DNA of 64,000 nucleotides from Maridesulfovibrio sp. (GTDB lineage Bacteria; Desulfobacterota; Desulfovibrionia; Desulfovibrionales; Desulfovibrionaceae). Made by a program: the position numbers and the translations under genes. The stretch covers positions 1,557,501-1,621,500 of the forward strand of contig NZ_OY781616.1 of NCBI RefSeq assembly GCF_963677005.1, written 5' to 3'. Of this stretch, positions 10,505 to 20,373 are shown in pieces. The notes under the pieces were generated by a model, which worked only from the letters and a program-made list of their open reading frames with translations, was not told the origin of the DNA and did no database searches. How positions within the stretch are numbered: the first letter of the stretch is position 1; every line of letters begins with the position of its first letter.

Positions 10505-10536
10505 GGAAGGGGAGCCTTCGCAAGGGTTCCCCTTCC
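10505..10536 (+). terminator. Hairpin after the M16 peptidase gene
   Basis: Stem GGAAGGGGA / TTCCCCTTCC around a loop of about 12 bases. The T-run is poor, so it is a weak terminator or mRNA 3'-end protector. Confidence 0.6.
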
Positions 10537-10621
10537 ATCGGCTCCATCCCTTCAAAATCTTTCAGACCAATAAAAAGAAGCTATTTCCTTCACTCCACAA
10601 AAAAATGCATTTAAGATATTG

Positions 10622-10804
10622 AATTTGTTGCGCTTTGCGCTTTTAATAAACTAATTTCGCCGCTGGCAGCCAAAGGCCCACTAGCCCTTAGACGAGAAGC
10701 TAGCTTCGAGTCTTAGGGATATGGAGAGCAGAGATGGATAATCCCCTTTGGAATCCTTAATAGTCTCAAATTATTACCTTGAAAGTAATTGCTGCGATCA
10801 AAAG
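10622..10804 (+). repeat. Intergenic composite repeat, copy 1
   Basis: About 183 bp with three parts: a left arm (10622-10669, containing GCGCTTTGCGC), a centre (10670-10751) bounded by inverted CCAAAGG (10670-10676) and CCTTTGG (10745-10751), and a right arm to 10804. The centre holds a hairpin, GAGAAGC-TAG-CTTCGAG. Both arms match copy 2 (25321-25505) in reverse complement, while the centre matches it in direct orientation. The repeat fills most of the 428-base gap 10471-10898, with a terminator on either side. It contains no ORF. Confidence 0.85.
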
Positions 10805-10833
10805 GCCTGCGGAGCCAAGGCTATAGCCATAAT

Positions 10834-10870
10834 AAAAAAAAGCTGCCATGCCGACAAAGGGCACAGCAGC
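10834..10870 (-). terminator. Intrinsic terminator after moaC
   Basis: On the minus strand GCTGC...TGCC, short loop, GGCA...GCAGC, then eight T. It ends the DUF4340-rpoZ-dnaJ-moaC run. Confidence 0.85.
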
Positions 10871-10898
10871 GTTTTTGCTTTTGTATAAAAGGCTGAAT

Positions 10899-11375
10899 CT
10901 ACTCGGCCCGGAAGACTCCGGATTTACCGCCTTCCTTGTACACAAGCCTGCAGTCGGAAATAATCACATCCTTCTGAACAGCCTTGCACATATCATAAAT
11001 GGTTGCTGCTGCGATCTGAACCGCAATCAGCGCTTCCATTTCCACCCCGGTCTTGCCGGTGGTACGGGCCTCGGCCTCGACTTCAATGGTCAGGTTCTTT
11101 TCGTCAACAGCAAAACGCACGTCGACATAACTCAGTGCCAGTGGATGACACAAAGGAATGAGGCGATGAGTTTCCTTTGCTCCCATGATACCTGCAAGCT
11201 TGGCTGCGGCAAAAGCATCACCTTTGGGCAGAGCCTGCTTCTGCAGCATTGAAAACGTCTTCTCATTGAGAATGACCTTGCCTCTTGCAATAGCCTTACG
11301 GACTGTATCCATCTTGCCGGACACATCAACCATAACGGCATTGCCGTCGGCATCAATGTGGGAGAACTCACTCAT
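10899..11375 (-). CDS. moaC: Cyclic pyranopterin monophosphate synthase MoaC
   Basis: 158 residues, standard length. It rearranges the 3',8-cyclo-GTP made by MoaA into cyclic pyranopterin monophosphate for molybdenum/tungsten cofactor. Family signatures: M-V-D-V-S-G-K near the start, the [16 protein letters not shown] segment and [11 protein letters not shown] 11375 is preferred over GTG 11384 because GGTGAG lies at the right distance. That site is inside the last codons of dnaJ, whose stop is 1 base upstream, so translation is coupled. Confidence 0.95.
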   Translation of the reverse strand: MSEFSHIDADGNAVMVDVSGKMDTVRKAIARGKVILNEKTFSMLQKQALPKGDAFAAAKLAGIMGAKETHRLIPLCHPLALSYVDVRFAVDEKNLTIEVEAEARTTGKTGVEMEALIAVQIAAATIYDMCKAVQKDVIISDCRLVYKEGGKSGVFRAE

Positions 11376-11376
11376 C

Positions 11377-12489
11377 TTACTCACCCATGACCTTGTCTTT
11401 GGCTTTCTTGAAAAACTTTTTCACCTTTTTGATCGGCTTCTCCTCATCAAGGGCCTCGAATTCGCGGAGAAGCTCTTCCTGCCTGCTGCTCAGACCTGTC
11501 GGTGTCGTAACCTTGACTTCAACAAGGAGATCTCCCTTGTGATTGCTGCCAAGGTACGGCATGCCCAGCCCCCGGAGCTGAAAGACCTCTCCGGACTGTG
11601 TGCCTTTGGGGATATCCATTTCCACAGGCTCATCAAGCGTGGGAATTTCGATTTTATGTCCCAGAGCGGCCTGTACGAAAGTTATTTCGGTGGAAAGGAT
11701 AAGATCCTGACCCTGCCGCCTGAAGACCTTGTCCGGCTCGACAGTAATCACGACATACAGATCGCCGTGAGGTCCGCCGTTGATCCCGGCTTCACCTTCT
11801 CCGCGCAACCTCAGTCTGGAACCGTTGTCCACTCCGGCGGGTATGCGGACATTGAGATTCTTCTGCTTGCGTACATATCCGGAACCGCGACATTCACGAC
11901 ACGGATCGGTATTGACCCTTCCCTTGCCGTTACAGGTCGGACAGGGAACGGAAATACGAAAAAATCCCTGAGTCTGCTCGATTGACCCCCGGCCTCCGCA
12001 ACGGGAACAGGTTTCCGGAGTTGAGCCGGGAGCAGCCCCGCTTCCTCCGCATGCGTCGCATGTATCTGTCACCGGGATGTCGAGCTCAACTTCGGCTCCC
12101 TTGGCCGCATCACGGAAAGAAACGGTCAGGTTGTATCGAAGGTCGGAACCGGCCTGCATGCGGTTGGCACTGCGGGCAGAGCCGAAACCGAAAATATCCC
12201 CGAAAATATCCCCGAAAGCACCGAAAATATCCTCTGAGGACTGAAAACCGCCGAAACCGCCGCCGTTCATACCCTCATGGCCGAACCTGTCGTACCGGCT
12301 CCTTTTTTCAGGGTCGCGCAGAACTTCATATGCTTCCGCAGCTTCCTTGAATTTGGATTCCGCTTCTTCGTCACCGGGGTTGCGGTCGGGATGGAATTCA
12401 AAAGCCTTCTTGCGGTAGGCTCTTTTGATTTCCCCTTCCTGAGCGTCTCTTGAAACTTCTAATACTTCGTAATAACAACGTTTTGACAT
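11377..12489 (-). CDS. dnaJ: Chaperone DnaJ (Hsp40)
   Basis: 370 residues, class I DnaJ. J-domain with H-P-D near residues 33-35, a Gly/Phe-rich linker (about 75-105), four zinc repeats ([32 protein letters not shown]), then the substrate-binding barrels. It delivers clients to DnaK and stimulates its ATPase. It is separated from dnaK by about 9 kb and opposite in strand. It sits 3 bp downstream of rpoZ and overlaps the ribosome-binding site of moaC. Confidence 0.97.
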   Translation of the reverse strand: MSKRCYYEVLEVSRDAQEGEIKRAYRKKAFEFHPDRNPGDEEAESKFKEAAEAYEVLRDPEKRSRYDRFGHEGMNGGGFGGFQSSEDIFGAFGDIFGDIFGFGSARSANRMQAGSDLRYNLTVSFRDAAKGAEVELDIPVTDTCDACGGSGAAPGSTPETCSRCGGRGSIEQTQGFFRISVPCPTCNGKGRVNTDPCRECRGSGYVRKQKNLNVRIPAGVDNGSRLRLRGEGEAGINGGPHGDLYVVITVEPDKVFRRQGQDLILSTEITFVQAALGHKIEIPTLDEPVEMDIPKGTQSGEVFQLRGLGMPYLGSNHKGDLLVEVKVTTPTGLSSRQEELLREFEALDEEKPIKKVKKFFKKAKDKVMGE

Positions 12490-12492
12490 GAC

Positions 12493-12714
12493 TTATTCAG
12501 CGCCGGGCTTTTTACCGGTAGCCGTGTGGTAATCCTCCGGGAGAACCTTGCCTGCGGCAACTTCCCTGAGAGCGGTTACGATTTCTTTGTTTTTGGATTC
12601 AATAAGCGGGCTGTATCCTTCGCGGTACTGCTTCACTCTTTTAATGGCCATCTGGACGATAAGGAATCTGTTACCTACTTCAGCCAGACAATCTTCAACC
12701 GTGATTCTTGCCAT
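12493..12714 (-). CDS. rpoZ: RNA polymerase omega subunit
   Basis: 73 residues beginning M-A-R-I-T-V-E-D-C with the N-R-F-L-I-V and A-I-K-R segments typical of omega, which stabilises beta-prime in RNA polymerase. It lies in the middle of a minus-strand run: DUF4340 protein 36 bp upstream, dnaJ 3 bp downstream. In E. coli rpoZ is linked to spoT, which is not seen here. Confidence 0.93.
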   Translation of the reverse strand: MARITVEDCLAEVGNRFLIVQMAIKRVKQYREGYSPLIESKNKEIVTALREVAAGKVLPEDYHTATGKKPGAE

Positions 12715-12750
12715 GTTATCTCCAACACGATGTTTAGACCGGATCGCCGG

Positions 12751-14067
12751 TTATTTTCTGAGAGGAATCTGACCCTGCAGGTCTTCAAGCAGTTTATCGG
12801 ATACAGGATAGTAACCGCTGCCGTCGCCAAGCGAGAGCCAGCATTGGCCGGTAGGGAGCTCCGGATCGGAGAAAAAGTCTACAGTTACAAGACTGCGCCC
12901 GTCCTCGTTCATCAGTTCAAGCTCCATGACCTTTTCAGCACTGGCCGAAAGGGTCTCCGCCGGTTCCGCCTCGAATTTTAATTCATTAAGTCGCCATAAT
13001 GACATGTCAATGCCCAACAGCGGCTTTTTATCCTCGAAATTTACCCAGGTCTTGCCGTTTTTCATCCCCGTAAAGGTCTGATTGCCCTGCAGGACCCGCA
13101 TGGAACCTACTTTCCCGGTTTCAATGGAAAGCACAGTGCGCTGGCGCATCTGAAAAGCTTTTTTATCGAGCTGCTCAAAATGTTCTTTGCTCAGCACGAA
13201 ATTTCCCTTGCGAACAGTGGAATTGGCCAGAAAAAAATCCACAGTGCCGGAAAGCTCACATATCTCGACTTTCTCTGTTCTCTTGTCGGAAAAACCGACT
13301 TCGATATTTAGAACCTGCGATCCACGTTCCTTTACGCCGTCCGGAACAATCCCTTTTGCCGGGGTTTCCAGCAGGGAATGCAGAAGCAGGTTCACATCCC
13401 CGCTGCTGGCGATCTTCCCATTCAGTGACGCAGGAAAAGAAAAAACAAAATTTCCGTCAACTCGGTTAAGAGTCCACAGAAACGAACCGCCGTCCAAAGA
13501 TATGGATGTGATATTTTCCGGTTTACCGCTCAGCAGGAGCAGATTGTAATAATGTTCGGCCGGGAATTCGCATTGCCTGACAAAACTTCCGGGAATCAGG
13601 AATAAGTCACCCTTCTCGCGGGAATTGGAAGCAAAGCGCCCTTCTCCGGACGGATTCTCAGCCCCTACGGCCACGGCCAGTTCCTGTCCACCGCCGGTGG
13701 CAATGCGTACCGCAGGAAAATCGAGTCCGTATTCAGCCTCATGCCCTTCTGCCATGCGCCCCAGATAGCGCAAAGCTTTGGCCTGTCCCAGAGCCTCCAG
13801 CAGGGCTCGCACCCTGTCGGGATCGGCTTCCGGACTTATATTCCACCCATGCTGCGCAACATCCCAGCCGTCCGCACGCCTGACCAGGGAAAAACAGTCT
13901 TTCTGCGGCAGACACACGTCCACCCGGTCAACCCGGGAGGTATCCACAACAGGCCATACAGGTTCTGCCTGCTCTACCTGCTTATCAGGCGAGTTCAAAA
14001 AAAAGGCTCCGCAGAGAATGGAAACAAGAGCCAGAAAAATAAAGAACCTTTTCAGCACAGACAGCAC
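12751..14067 (-). CDS. DUF4340-type membrane-anchored protein
   Basis: 438 residues with an N-terminal hydrophobic anchor (about residues 7-24) and a long non-cytoplasmic part with beta-rich repeats of the DUF4340 kind (D-G-W-x-V, Y-G-L-D-x-P patterns). Related proteins usually accompany a GldG/GldA-type ABC transporter. No such transporter is adjacent; the neighbours are rpoZ and dnaJ downstream on the same strand. Function unknown. The family assignment rests on pattern recognition only. Confidence 0.7.
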   Translation of the reverse strand: MLSVLKRFFIFLALVSILCGAFFLNSPDKQVEQAEPVWPVVDTSRVDRVDVCLPQKDCFSLVRRADGWDVAQHGWNISPEADPDRVRALLEALGQAKALRYLGRMAEGHEAEYGLDFPAVRIATGGGQELAVAVGAENPSGEGRFASNSREKGDLFLIPGSFVRQCEFPAEHYYNLLLLSGKPENITSISLDGGSFLWTLNRVDGNFVFSFPASLNGKIASSGDVNLLLHSLLETPAKGIVPDGVKERGSQVLNIEVGFSDKRTEKVEICELSGTVDFFLANSTVRKGNFVLSKEHFEQLDKKAFQMRQRTVLSIETGKVGSMRVLQGNQTFTGMKNGKTWVNFEDKKPLLGIDMSLWRLNELKFEAEPAETLSASAEKVMELELMNEDGRSLVTVDFFSDPELPTGQCWLSLGDGSGYYPVSDKLLEDLQGQIPLRK

Positions 14068-14272
14068 CCTGGAATTTGTAGACTCGCAACATTATTCAGC
14101 AATGGAGCAATTTACCAAAATAAACGCCATAAGCTTGCATGTCAACCTTTTTTAAGGCAGTATACCCCGTCTTCGGGGTCGGATATTACTCCTGCCCATA
14201 TTAATCAATACTTATCTAAAATATTAACCCGATTTTTTCCATAATTAAATGGATCGGGGCGGAGTAGGATTT

Positions 14273-15022
14273 ATGGCAAAATGGGGTAAGCTCAGTTTCG
14301 CCCAGAAAAAATGCGTTTCCACCACCGGCATGCTCATGCAGAAAACGGAAATGGTCCAAAGCGGTTCGCGAGTAGGAATTGCAGTATCAGGCGGAGTGGA
14401 CAGTTTTGTCCTGATAAGAACCATGCTCATAAGGCAGGCCATCATGCCTTTCGACATTGAACTGATGGTCCTGCACGTAAACCCCGGATTCGAACCTGAA
14501 AGCCACCTGCCGCTGGCGGACTGGTGCAGGCAGAACGGAGTGGCATCCCATATTGAACTGACCGATTACGGACCGCGTGCCCACGGACCGGAAAACCGCA
14601 AAAAGTCGGCCTGCTTTTACTGCAGCAGACTGCGGCGCAAAAGGCTTTTCGAACTTTGCGCCCAGTATTCTCTTTCGCACCTTGCTCTGGGGCACACTGC
14701 AGATGATCTGGTTACTACATTTCATATGAACATGATTCAGAACGGCAGAATAGACGGCCTTTCGGCCTGCGAGCCTTTCTTCGGAGGAGAACTCCAGGTA
14801 ATCCGCCCCGCTCTGATGCTGGAAAAAAAATACATCAAAGCAGCGGCAAGACAGTGGGAGCTTCCTGTATGGGCCAACAGATGCCCATCCAACAGCAACA
14901 CGAAACGCAGCGAAATAAACGACTGGCTTGAGGAGGAATGGAAAAAATTCCCCGGTGCAAGAAACAATACTTTCAATGCATTGAAACGCTGGCAACTTGA
15001 CTTAAATACAAAAACGACATAA
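14273..15022 (+). CDS. TtcA-like PP-loop ATPase (tRNA 2-thiocytidine family)
   Basis: 249 residues from ATG 14273, chosen over ATG 14249 because GGAG lies 8 bases before it. The PP-loop S-G-G-V-D-S is at residues 39-44. A C-F-Y-C pair near residue 113 is followed by S-R-L-R-R-K-R-L, and a third Cys lies in N-R-C-P-S near residue 203. This is the cysteine set that holds the iron-sulfur cluster in the TtcA group. The likely role is ATP-dependent sulfur insertion into tRNA. TtcA itself is about 310 residues, so this is a short paralogue and its substrate is uncertain. Confidence 0.75.
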   Translation: MAKWGKLSFAQKKCVSTTGMLMQKTEMVQSGSRVGIAVSGGVDSFVLIRTMLIRQAIMPFDIELMVLHVNPGFEPESHLPLADWCRQNGVASHIELTDYGPRAHGPENRKKSACFYCSRLRRKRLFELCAQYSLSHLALGHTADDLVTTFHMNMIQNGRIDGLSACEPFFGGELQVIRPALMLEKKYIKAAARQWELPVWANRCPSNSNTKRSEINDWLEEEWKKFPGARNNTFNALKRWQLDLNTKTT

Positions 15023-15097
15023 AAATCTACAAATTTATAAAGCCAGTTACTCTGAAACTTTCATAAACTTCATGACAACCTGGGCTGACCTAAAATT

Positions 15098-16003
15098 ATG
15101 CTGCTAAAAAAATATCATGTAGTCATCTTCAAAAACCCCTGCGATAACGCCCGTAAATTTCAACTCCGCGGATGGATATTTTTCTTCATCTTCGCGTTGG
15201 TGGCAGGCCTTGTAGGCGGGAACGTATTCCTCTGGAAATACTACGAAAATTATTCCAGTCTTGAAACAAACCTGGCAAGAGCGGAAAAAGCGGTACAGGA
15301 GCAGAAAGCACAGCTGCTGTCCCTTTCCCAGAAAATGCAGAATATTTCGCAGGATCTCGACCGGGTAAGAAACTTCGATTCCAAGCTGCGGGTCATGATC
15401 AATCTGGATCAGGGCAATGTCCAGAGTGTAGCCCCCAAAGGCGGTTCCACAGGAGCGGATTTCTCAAAAGACTATCTGCCCCTCTACAGACAGGAACTGC
15501 TTGTCCGCAAAATGCATGATTTCCTTACTCAGCTGAGTACCGAAGCAAAACTTGAAGAAGTCAGGCAGCAGGAAATCATACACTCGATGCGCTCCAAACA
15601 GGATGCGCTGGACGCCACCCCCTCAATCTGGCCGGCTGAAGGCTGGGTAACCTCTCCGTTCGGCTGGAGAAGCTCTCCGTTTACAGGGAAACGCGAATAC
15701 CACAAGGGTATAGATATTTCGTGTCCGTTGGGAACACCTATTTACGCCCCCGCACAAGGGACAGTTTCTTTTGTCGGAACTCAGGGCGGCTACGGCAAAA
15801 TGGTTAAAATCAGCCATGGAGCCAACATATCCACCCGCTACGCACATATGAAACAGCAGATGGTCAAGACCGGACAGGAAGTAACCCGCGGTGAACTTAT
15901 CGGCTATGCGGGTAATACCGGCCGCTCGACCGGTCCTCACGTGCACTACGAAGTCAGACTGGGCAATGTACCGGTCAACCCCATGCGCTACATACTTAAC
16001 TGA
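15098..16003 (+). CDS. M23/LytM-type membrane-anchored peptidoglycan endopeptidase
   Basis: 301 residues: short cytoplasmic start, one membrane segment (about 25-47), a coiled coil (about 50-95), then a C-terminal LytM domain. Zinc-site residues are present in Y-H-K-G-I-D-I and in the closing H-V-H-Y-E-V-R, so it should be catalytically active rather than EnvC-like. It would cut peptide cross-links in the periplasm. A terminator follows at once. Confidence 0.9.
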   Translation: MLLKKYHVVIFKNPCDNARKFQLRGWIFFFIFALVAGLVGGNVFLWKYYENYSSLETNLARAEKAVQEQKAQLLSLSQKMQNISQDLDRVRNFDSKLRVMINLDQGNVQSVAPKGGSTGADFSKDYLPLYRQELLVRKMHDFLTQLSTEAKLEEVRQQEIIHSMRSKQDALDATPSIWPAEGWVTSPFGWRSSPFTGKREYHKGIDISCPLGTPIYAPAQGTVSFVGTQGGYGKMVKISHGANISTRYAHMKQQMVKTGQEVTRGELIGYAGNTGRSTGPHVHYEVRLGNVPVNPMRYILN

Positions 16004-16024
16004 GTTGATGCAGATATGACTTTC

Positions 16025-16059
16025 AAGGCCCGCCGGAATGACATCCAGCGGGCCTTTTT
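16025..16059 (+). terminator. Intrinsic terminator after the M23 peptidase gene
   Basis: Stem AAGGCCCGC / GCGGGCCTT with a 14-base loop and five T. Confidence 0.85.
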
Positions 16060-16257
16060 GATGCCCCTACTCCTGCAAAAAAAGCCTTGAAAAGCGCTTC
16101 ACATAATTACCCGAAAGACAGACACAAAAAAGTTTCGCATGATGCTCCACTTACCGGGATAAACCACATTCCACTATAATTCGAAGGAGCTGCATTACAG
16201 CCGGGCCTGTAAACCTTTGCTCTATGCACGGCTTGATGGTAGAACTCTCTGAAGTAC

Positions 16258-16273
16258 GGGAACTGTTTTTGCA
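16258..16273 (+). promoter_or_regulatory. Candidate sigma-54 promoter before fliR
   Basis: GGG-AACTGTTTTT-GCA has GG and GC separated by ten bases. It matches the -24/-12 consensus TGGCAC-N5-TTGCA at the invariant positions and the T-rich run. A start near 16284 leaves about 14 nt before fliR ATG 16298. Sigma-54 control of flagellar genes is common in this group. Found by eye. Confidence 0.4.
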
Positions 16274-16297
16274 AGCGTTTCCGTTAAAGAGGAAAGC

Positions 16298-17101
16298 ATG
16301 AATCTATTTAATTTCAATCCCGGTGACCTGATGAGCTTCTACCTCACCCTTTTTCGGGTGAGCATCGTGCTTTTCCTGCTCCCTTTTTTCGGCGGACAAT
16401 CCATCCCCACAATGGTAAAAGCTGCCTTAACCATTGTGGTAACCGTTGCCATATGGCCCTATGTACATGTTGACGGAGCACTCATGCCTTCGAGTCCGTG
16501 GAATATTGCCATAATGATTCTTGGCGAGATGGTACTGGGACTGGTACTGGGAATATCTGTCAATGTCATGTTTTCGGCGATCCAGACCGGCGGCAACTTT
16601 ATAGGTGTGCAGATGGGTTTTTCCATGGTCAACGTGCTTGACCCGCTGACCGGGACAAACGAAGCCGTTACCGCCCACTTTTTATACATGACAGCCCTGC
16701 TGGTGTTCCTTTCCCTTAACGGGCACCTCTACCTTCTCTCAGCCATGGTGGAGAGCTTCAAATATATACCTCCGGGACAACTTTTCATCTCGTCTAAGCT
16801 CACTGCCCAGATCATGACCATTTCAAAAGACCTGTTTGTGCTGGCTGTAAAGGTGGCCTCGCCAATAATCGCCTCCATATTCGTTGTTGACCTGTCGCTG
16901 GCGCTCATCAGCAAAATGGCACCGCAGATGAACGTGCTCATGCTTGGTTTTCCGCTCAAGATCATGGTCGGATTCTTTTTCCTTAGCCTGGTGTTCACCG
17001 TCCTTGCGCTATACGTCGGCGACTACGTGGTGGGGCTTCCATCGCTGCTGCTCAACATCCTCAAAGCCGGTTCACCGCCGGACCTGATGCTCGGAAACTA
17101 G
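16298..17101 (+). CDS. fliR: Flagellar export apparatus protein FliR
   Basis: 267 residues, strongly hydrophobic with about six membrane segments. It forms the export gate core with FliP and FliQ in the inner membrane. Family markers include R-V-S-I-V-L near residue 20 and the G-G-N-F-I-G-x-Q-M-G-F-S segment mid-protein. GAGGAAA precedes ATG 16298. flhB follows after 12 bp. fliP and fliQ are not in the window, so the genes are split from their usual neighbours. Confidence 0.95.
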   Translation: MNLFNFNPGDLMSFYLTLFRVSIVLFLLPFFGGQSIPTMVKAALTIVVTVAIWPYVHVDGALMPSSPWNIAIMILGEMVLGLVLGISVNVMFSAIQTGGNFIGVQMGFSMVNVLDPLTGTNEAVTAHFLYMTALLVFLSLNGHLYLLSAMVESFKYIPPGQLFISSKLTAQIMTISKDLFVLAVKVASPIIASIFVVDLSLALISKMAPQMNVLMLGFPLKIMVGFFFLSLVFTVLALYVGDYVVGLPSLLLNILKAGSPPDLMLGN

Positions 17102-17113
17102 GGAGGTCGACAG

Positions 17114-18181
17114 ATGTCGAAAGACCCCAGTAAAACCGAGAAGGCGACCCCCAAGCGAATAAAAAAAGCCAGAAAAGACGGGAGTGTCGCCAAGGGAGAG
17201 GAAATGGGCAAGATAATGACCCTTATCGCCGGAGTATTCGGCTTAAGGGCTCTTGTCGACATGTACTATAATCAGTTTTATGAAATATTCAGGTGGTTCC
17301 TGACCAAGGGAATCTTTACGGAACTGGACAAAAACTCCGTATACACACTTTTTATATGGTGCTCCCAAAAACTTGCCATACTCCTGCTTCCCCTTTTTCT
17401 CTTCATAGCTTTTATCGCTTTCCTGGTGTTGCGACTGCAGGTGGGCAAGCTGTGGACCACAAAAGTATTCGAACCGAAATTTTCCAAAATGTTCAACCTG
17501 ATGGCCGGCGTCAAAAGGTTGCTGTTCGACATAAAGACCCTTATTAGAATGGGCAAAAGTATCCTTATGGCCGTGATTGTGGCAATTGCTCCTTACATTG
17601 TCATCAAGCAGGAACTCCCCAATATAATCCCTCTTTTTTACTCCGATGCCCACCAACTGGCCATATTCATACTGCGTGTCGGCTATAAAATGATCACCTA
17701 CGCCATGATTCCCATGATCGTTCTGGCAATAGCAGACCTCTGGTACCAGCGCTGGAACTATCAGGAAGAAATGAAAATGACCAAGGACGAGATCAAGGAC
17801 GAACGCAAACAGGCGGAAGGCGACCCGCAGATCAAAGCCCAGCAGAAACAGAAAATGATGGCTGTTCTCCAGCAGCGCATGATGGCGGATGTTCCCAAGG
17901 CGGACGTGATCATAACCAACCCCACCCACTATGCCATAGCCCTGCGCTACGACGCCATGCAGGCCCCTGCTCCGCAGGTTCTGGCCAAAGGCATGAACAA
18001 GGTTGCGGAACGCATCAAGGAAGTGGCACGCGAAAACAATATCCCCATCCGCGAAAACAAGCCGTTGGCACAGGCCTTGTATAAACAGGTTGAGATCGGT
18101 GACATAATCCCGGAAGAACTGTACCAGGCTGTAGCTGCCATTCTTGCGAAACTGAACAAATTCTCACGCAAAAAAAGATAG
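17114..18181 (+). CDS. flhB: Flagellar export switch protein FlhB
   Basis: 355 residues: a basic N-terminus (D-P-S-K-T-E-K-A-T-P-K-R), four membrane segments and a cytoplasmic domain with the self-cleavage site N269-P270-T271-H272. Cleavage there changes export specificity from rod/hook to filament proteins. GGGAGG lies ahead of ATG 17114. It is in operon with fliR and flhA. Confidence 0.97.
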   Translation: MSKDPSKTEKATPKRIKKARKDGSVAKGEEMGKIMTLIAGVFGLRALVDMYYNQFYEIFRWFLTKGIFTELDKNSVYTLFIWCSQKLAILLLPLFLFIAFIAFLVLRLQVGKLWTTKVFEPKFSKMFNLMAGVKRLLFDIKTLIRMGKSILMAVIVAIAPYIVIKQELPNIIPLFYSDAHQLAIFILRVGYKMITYAMIPMIVLAIADLWYQRWNYQEEMKMTKDEIKDERKQAEGDPQIKAQQKQKMMAVLQQRMMADVPKADVIITNPTHYAIALRYDAMQAPAPQVLAKGMNKVAERIKEVARENNIPIRENKPLAQALYKQVEIGDIIPEELYQAVAAILAKLNKFSRKKR

Positions 18182-18244
18182 TTACAGAAAAACTTCCGGA
18201 TTCAGAATTCACCCAATCTAAAGAAATAAAGGGGTGTCAAAATC

Positions 18245-20344
18245 ATGGCCGGAGCCAATTCCAAGACCATCAATGTAAATTACGAGAGATTTGCCAAGCA
18301 GGGAGACATTCTTCTTGCGGCCGGCGTTGTAGTAATTCTCTTCGTCATGCTGATCCCGCTGCCTACACTGTTCATAGACTTCATGCTCAGTGTCAGTATT
18401 TCACTGGGACTGGTGATTCTGGTCACATCCATGTTCATGCAGTCTCCCCTTGAATTTTCCATATTTCCATCACTGCTGCTGGTAACCACCCTGCTGCGCC
18501 TGGCCCTTAACGTGGCAACTACACGTGCCATCCTCCTGCACGGGGATGAAGGTACATCCGCAGCCGGTTCGGTTATCCAGAGCTTCGGTGAATTCGTTGT
18601 CGGCGGTAACTACCTCGTCGGTATCGTAATCTTCATGATCCTGTTCATTCTGAACAAAACGGTTATCGTTGCCGGTACAACACGTATTGCAGAAGTCGCA
18701 GCACGATTCACTCTTGACGCCATGCCCGGTAAGCAGATGGCGATTGAAGCCGACCTGAACGCCGGACTCATCGATGAAGATGAAGCCAAGGACCAGCGCA
18801 CCAACCTGCGTCGTGAAGCAGACTTCTACGGAGCCATGGACGGTGCCGGCAAGTTCGTTCAGGGGGACGTAAGCGCCGGCATGATCATTACCGGCATCAA
18901 CATTATCGGCGGAATCCTGATCGGTATGCTCCAGAAAGGCATGGCCTGGCAGGACGCAGCCGAAACCTACACCCTGCTGACCATCGGTGACGGTCTTGTT
19001 TCGACCATCCCTTCACTGATCATTTCAACGTCCGCCGGTATCATAGTTTCCAGAGCAGCTGCCGAAGCCAAGATGGGTGAAGAATTCATCGGACAGCTGA
19101 CCTTCCATTCCAGAGCACTCAAACTCGTATCAATCATTCTTCTCATCTTCGGGATTGTTCCGGGCATGCCCACCATCCCGTTCCTCTGCCTCTCCGGGCT
19201 GGTATTCGGAGTCTCCCGCATAGGACGCGATACTGCTGCCGAACAGCAGAAGCAGGAAGAAAAGGCCCTGAAAGCCAAGGAAGAAGCTCCGTCTCTGGAC
19301 AGCCCCGAAGAAGTTCAGGCCCTGCTGCCTCTGGATCAGCTGGAACTCGAAGTCGGCTACGGACTCATTCCGCTGGTGGACGAGGAACAGAGCGGCAACC
19401 TGCTCTCACGGATACGCTCCATCAGGCGTCAGTTCGCACTGGATATGGGTGTCATTATTCCGTCACTGCATCTGCGCGACAACCTGCAACTCAAGCCCGG
19501 CGAATACCGTGTACTGGTAAAAGGAAACGTGATGGCTTCTGCGGAAATCCTCATCGACCACCAGCTCGCCATGGATCCGGGAGATGCAAAACACCGCATC
19601 AAGGGTATCGAAACAGTCGAACCGGCTTTCAACCTTCCGGCCGTATGGATTCCGGACAGCCAGAAGGAAGAAGCCATGCTCGCGGGCTACACGGTCGTCG
19701 ACCCCTCGACCGTTATCGCCACGCACCTGACCGAAGTATTTCGCCGCAATCTTGGAGAATTCCTCGGAAGACAGGAAACACAGGAACTGCTGGACAACCT
19801 TTCCAAGCGTGCTCCCAAGGCTGTTGAGGATCTGGTACCCAACATCCTTTCACTGGGAACGGTTCAGAAGGTACTGCAGAACCTCGTACGCGAGAACGTA
19901 TCCATACGCGACCTGCTGACCATCGTTGAAGCACTGGCCGACTACGGCCCGTCCATCCACGATCCGGTTCAGCTGACCGAGTACGTACGCTCACACATGA
20001 GCAGGACCATCATCAAGCCCTACCTGGCAAGTGACGGCAGCCTGCCCATACTGACCTTCGGCCCGAATGCTGACAACCAGCTCACCGAGGCCCTCAGAGC
20101 ATCGGAAGGCGGATCATTCCTGGCCCTCAACCCCGGAACGGCTCAGCAGATAATTCAGAGCATAAACGCTGCGGCCGAGAATGTACTGAATACTGACGGT
20201 CAACCGGTCATACTCTGCGCTCCCCAGCTGCGAAGCCACCTGGCACAACTGTTGGTACGCTTCTTGCCTACCGTACCAGTAATATCGCAGGCCGAGATTC
20301 CAGCAAGCGTAAGAATCATGTCTGCGGGAACAGTGGAGATCTAA
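18245..20344 (+). CDS. flhA: Flagellar export protein FlhA
   Basis: 699 residues, standard length. The N-terminal half has about eight membrane segments. The FHIPEP-type loop is visible (L-N-V-A-T-T-R-A-I-L and A-I-E-A-D-L-N-A-G-L-I). The C-terminal cytoplasmic half docks export substrates and chaperones. GGGGTGT is at the ribosome-binding position. flhF starts 29 bp downstream. Confidence 0.98.
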   Translation: MAGANSKTINVNYERFAKQGDILLAAGVVVILFVMLIPLPTLFIDFMLSVSISLGLVILVTSMFMQSPLEFSIFPSLLLVTTLLRLALNVATTRAILLHGDEGTSAAGSVIQSFGEFVVGGNYLVGIVIFMILFILNKTVIVAGTTRIAEVAARFTLDAMPGKQMAIEADLNAGLIDEDEAKDQRTNLRREADFYGAMDGAGKFVQGDVSAGMIITGINIIGGILIGMLQKGMAWQDAAETYTLLTIGDGLVSTIPSLIISTSAGIIVSRAAAEAKMGEEFIGQLTFHSRALKLVSIILLIFGIVPGMPTIPFLCLSGLVFGVSRIGRDTAAEQQKQEEKALKAKEEAPSLDSPEEVQALLPLDQLELEVGYGLIPLVDEEQSGNLLSRIRSIRRQFALDMGVIIPSLHLRDNLQLKPGEYRVLVKGNVMASAEILIDHQLAMDPGDAKHRIKGIETVEPAFNLPAVWIPDSQKEEAMLAGYTVVDPSTVIATHLTEVFRRNLGEFLGRQETQELLDNLSKRAPKAVEDLVPNILSLGTVQKVLQNLVRENVSIRDLLTIVEALADYGPSIHDPVQLTEYVRSHMSRTIIKPYLASDGSLPILTFGPNADNQLTEALRASEGGSFLALNPGTAQQIIQSINAAAENVLNTDGQPVILCAPQLRSHLAQLLVRFLPTVPVISQAEIPASVRIMSAGTVEI

Positions 20345-20373
20345 CCCAGTAGGTATCTGGAAAGGTTGTTATT

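Noticed and set aside
11185..11985. 266-codon plus-strand frame over dnaJ and moaC
   Set aside because: Antisense shadow of two certain genes.
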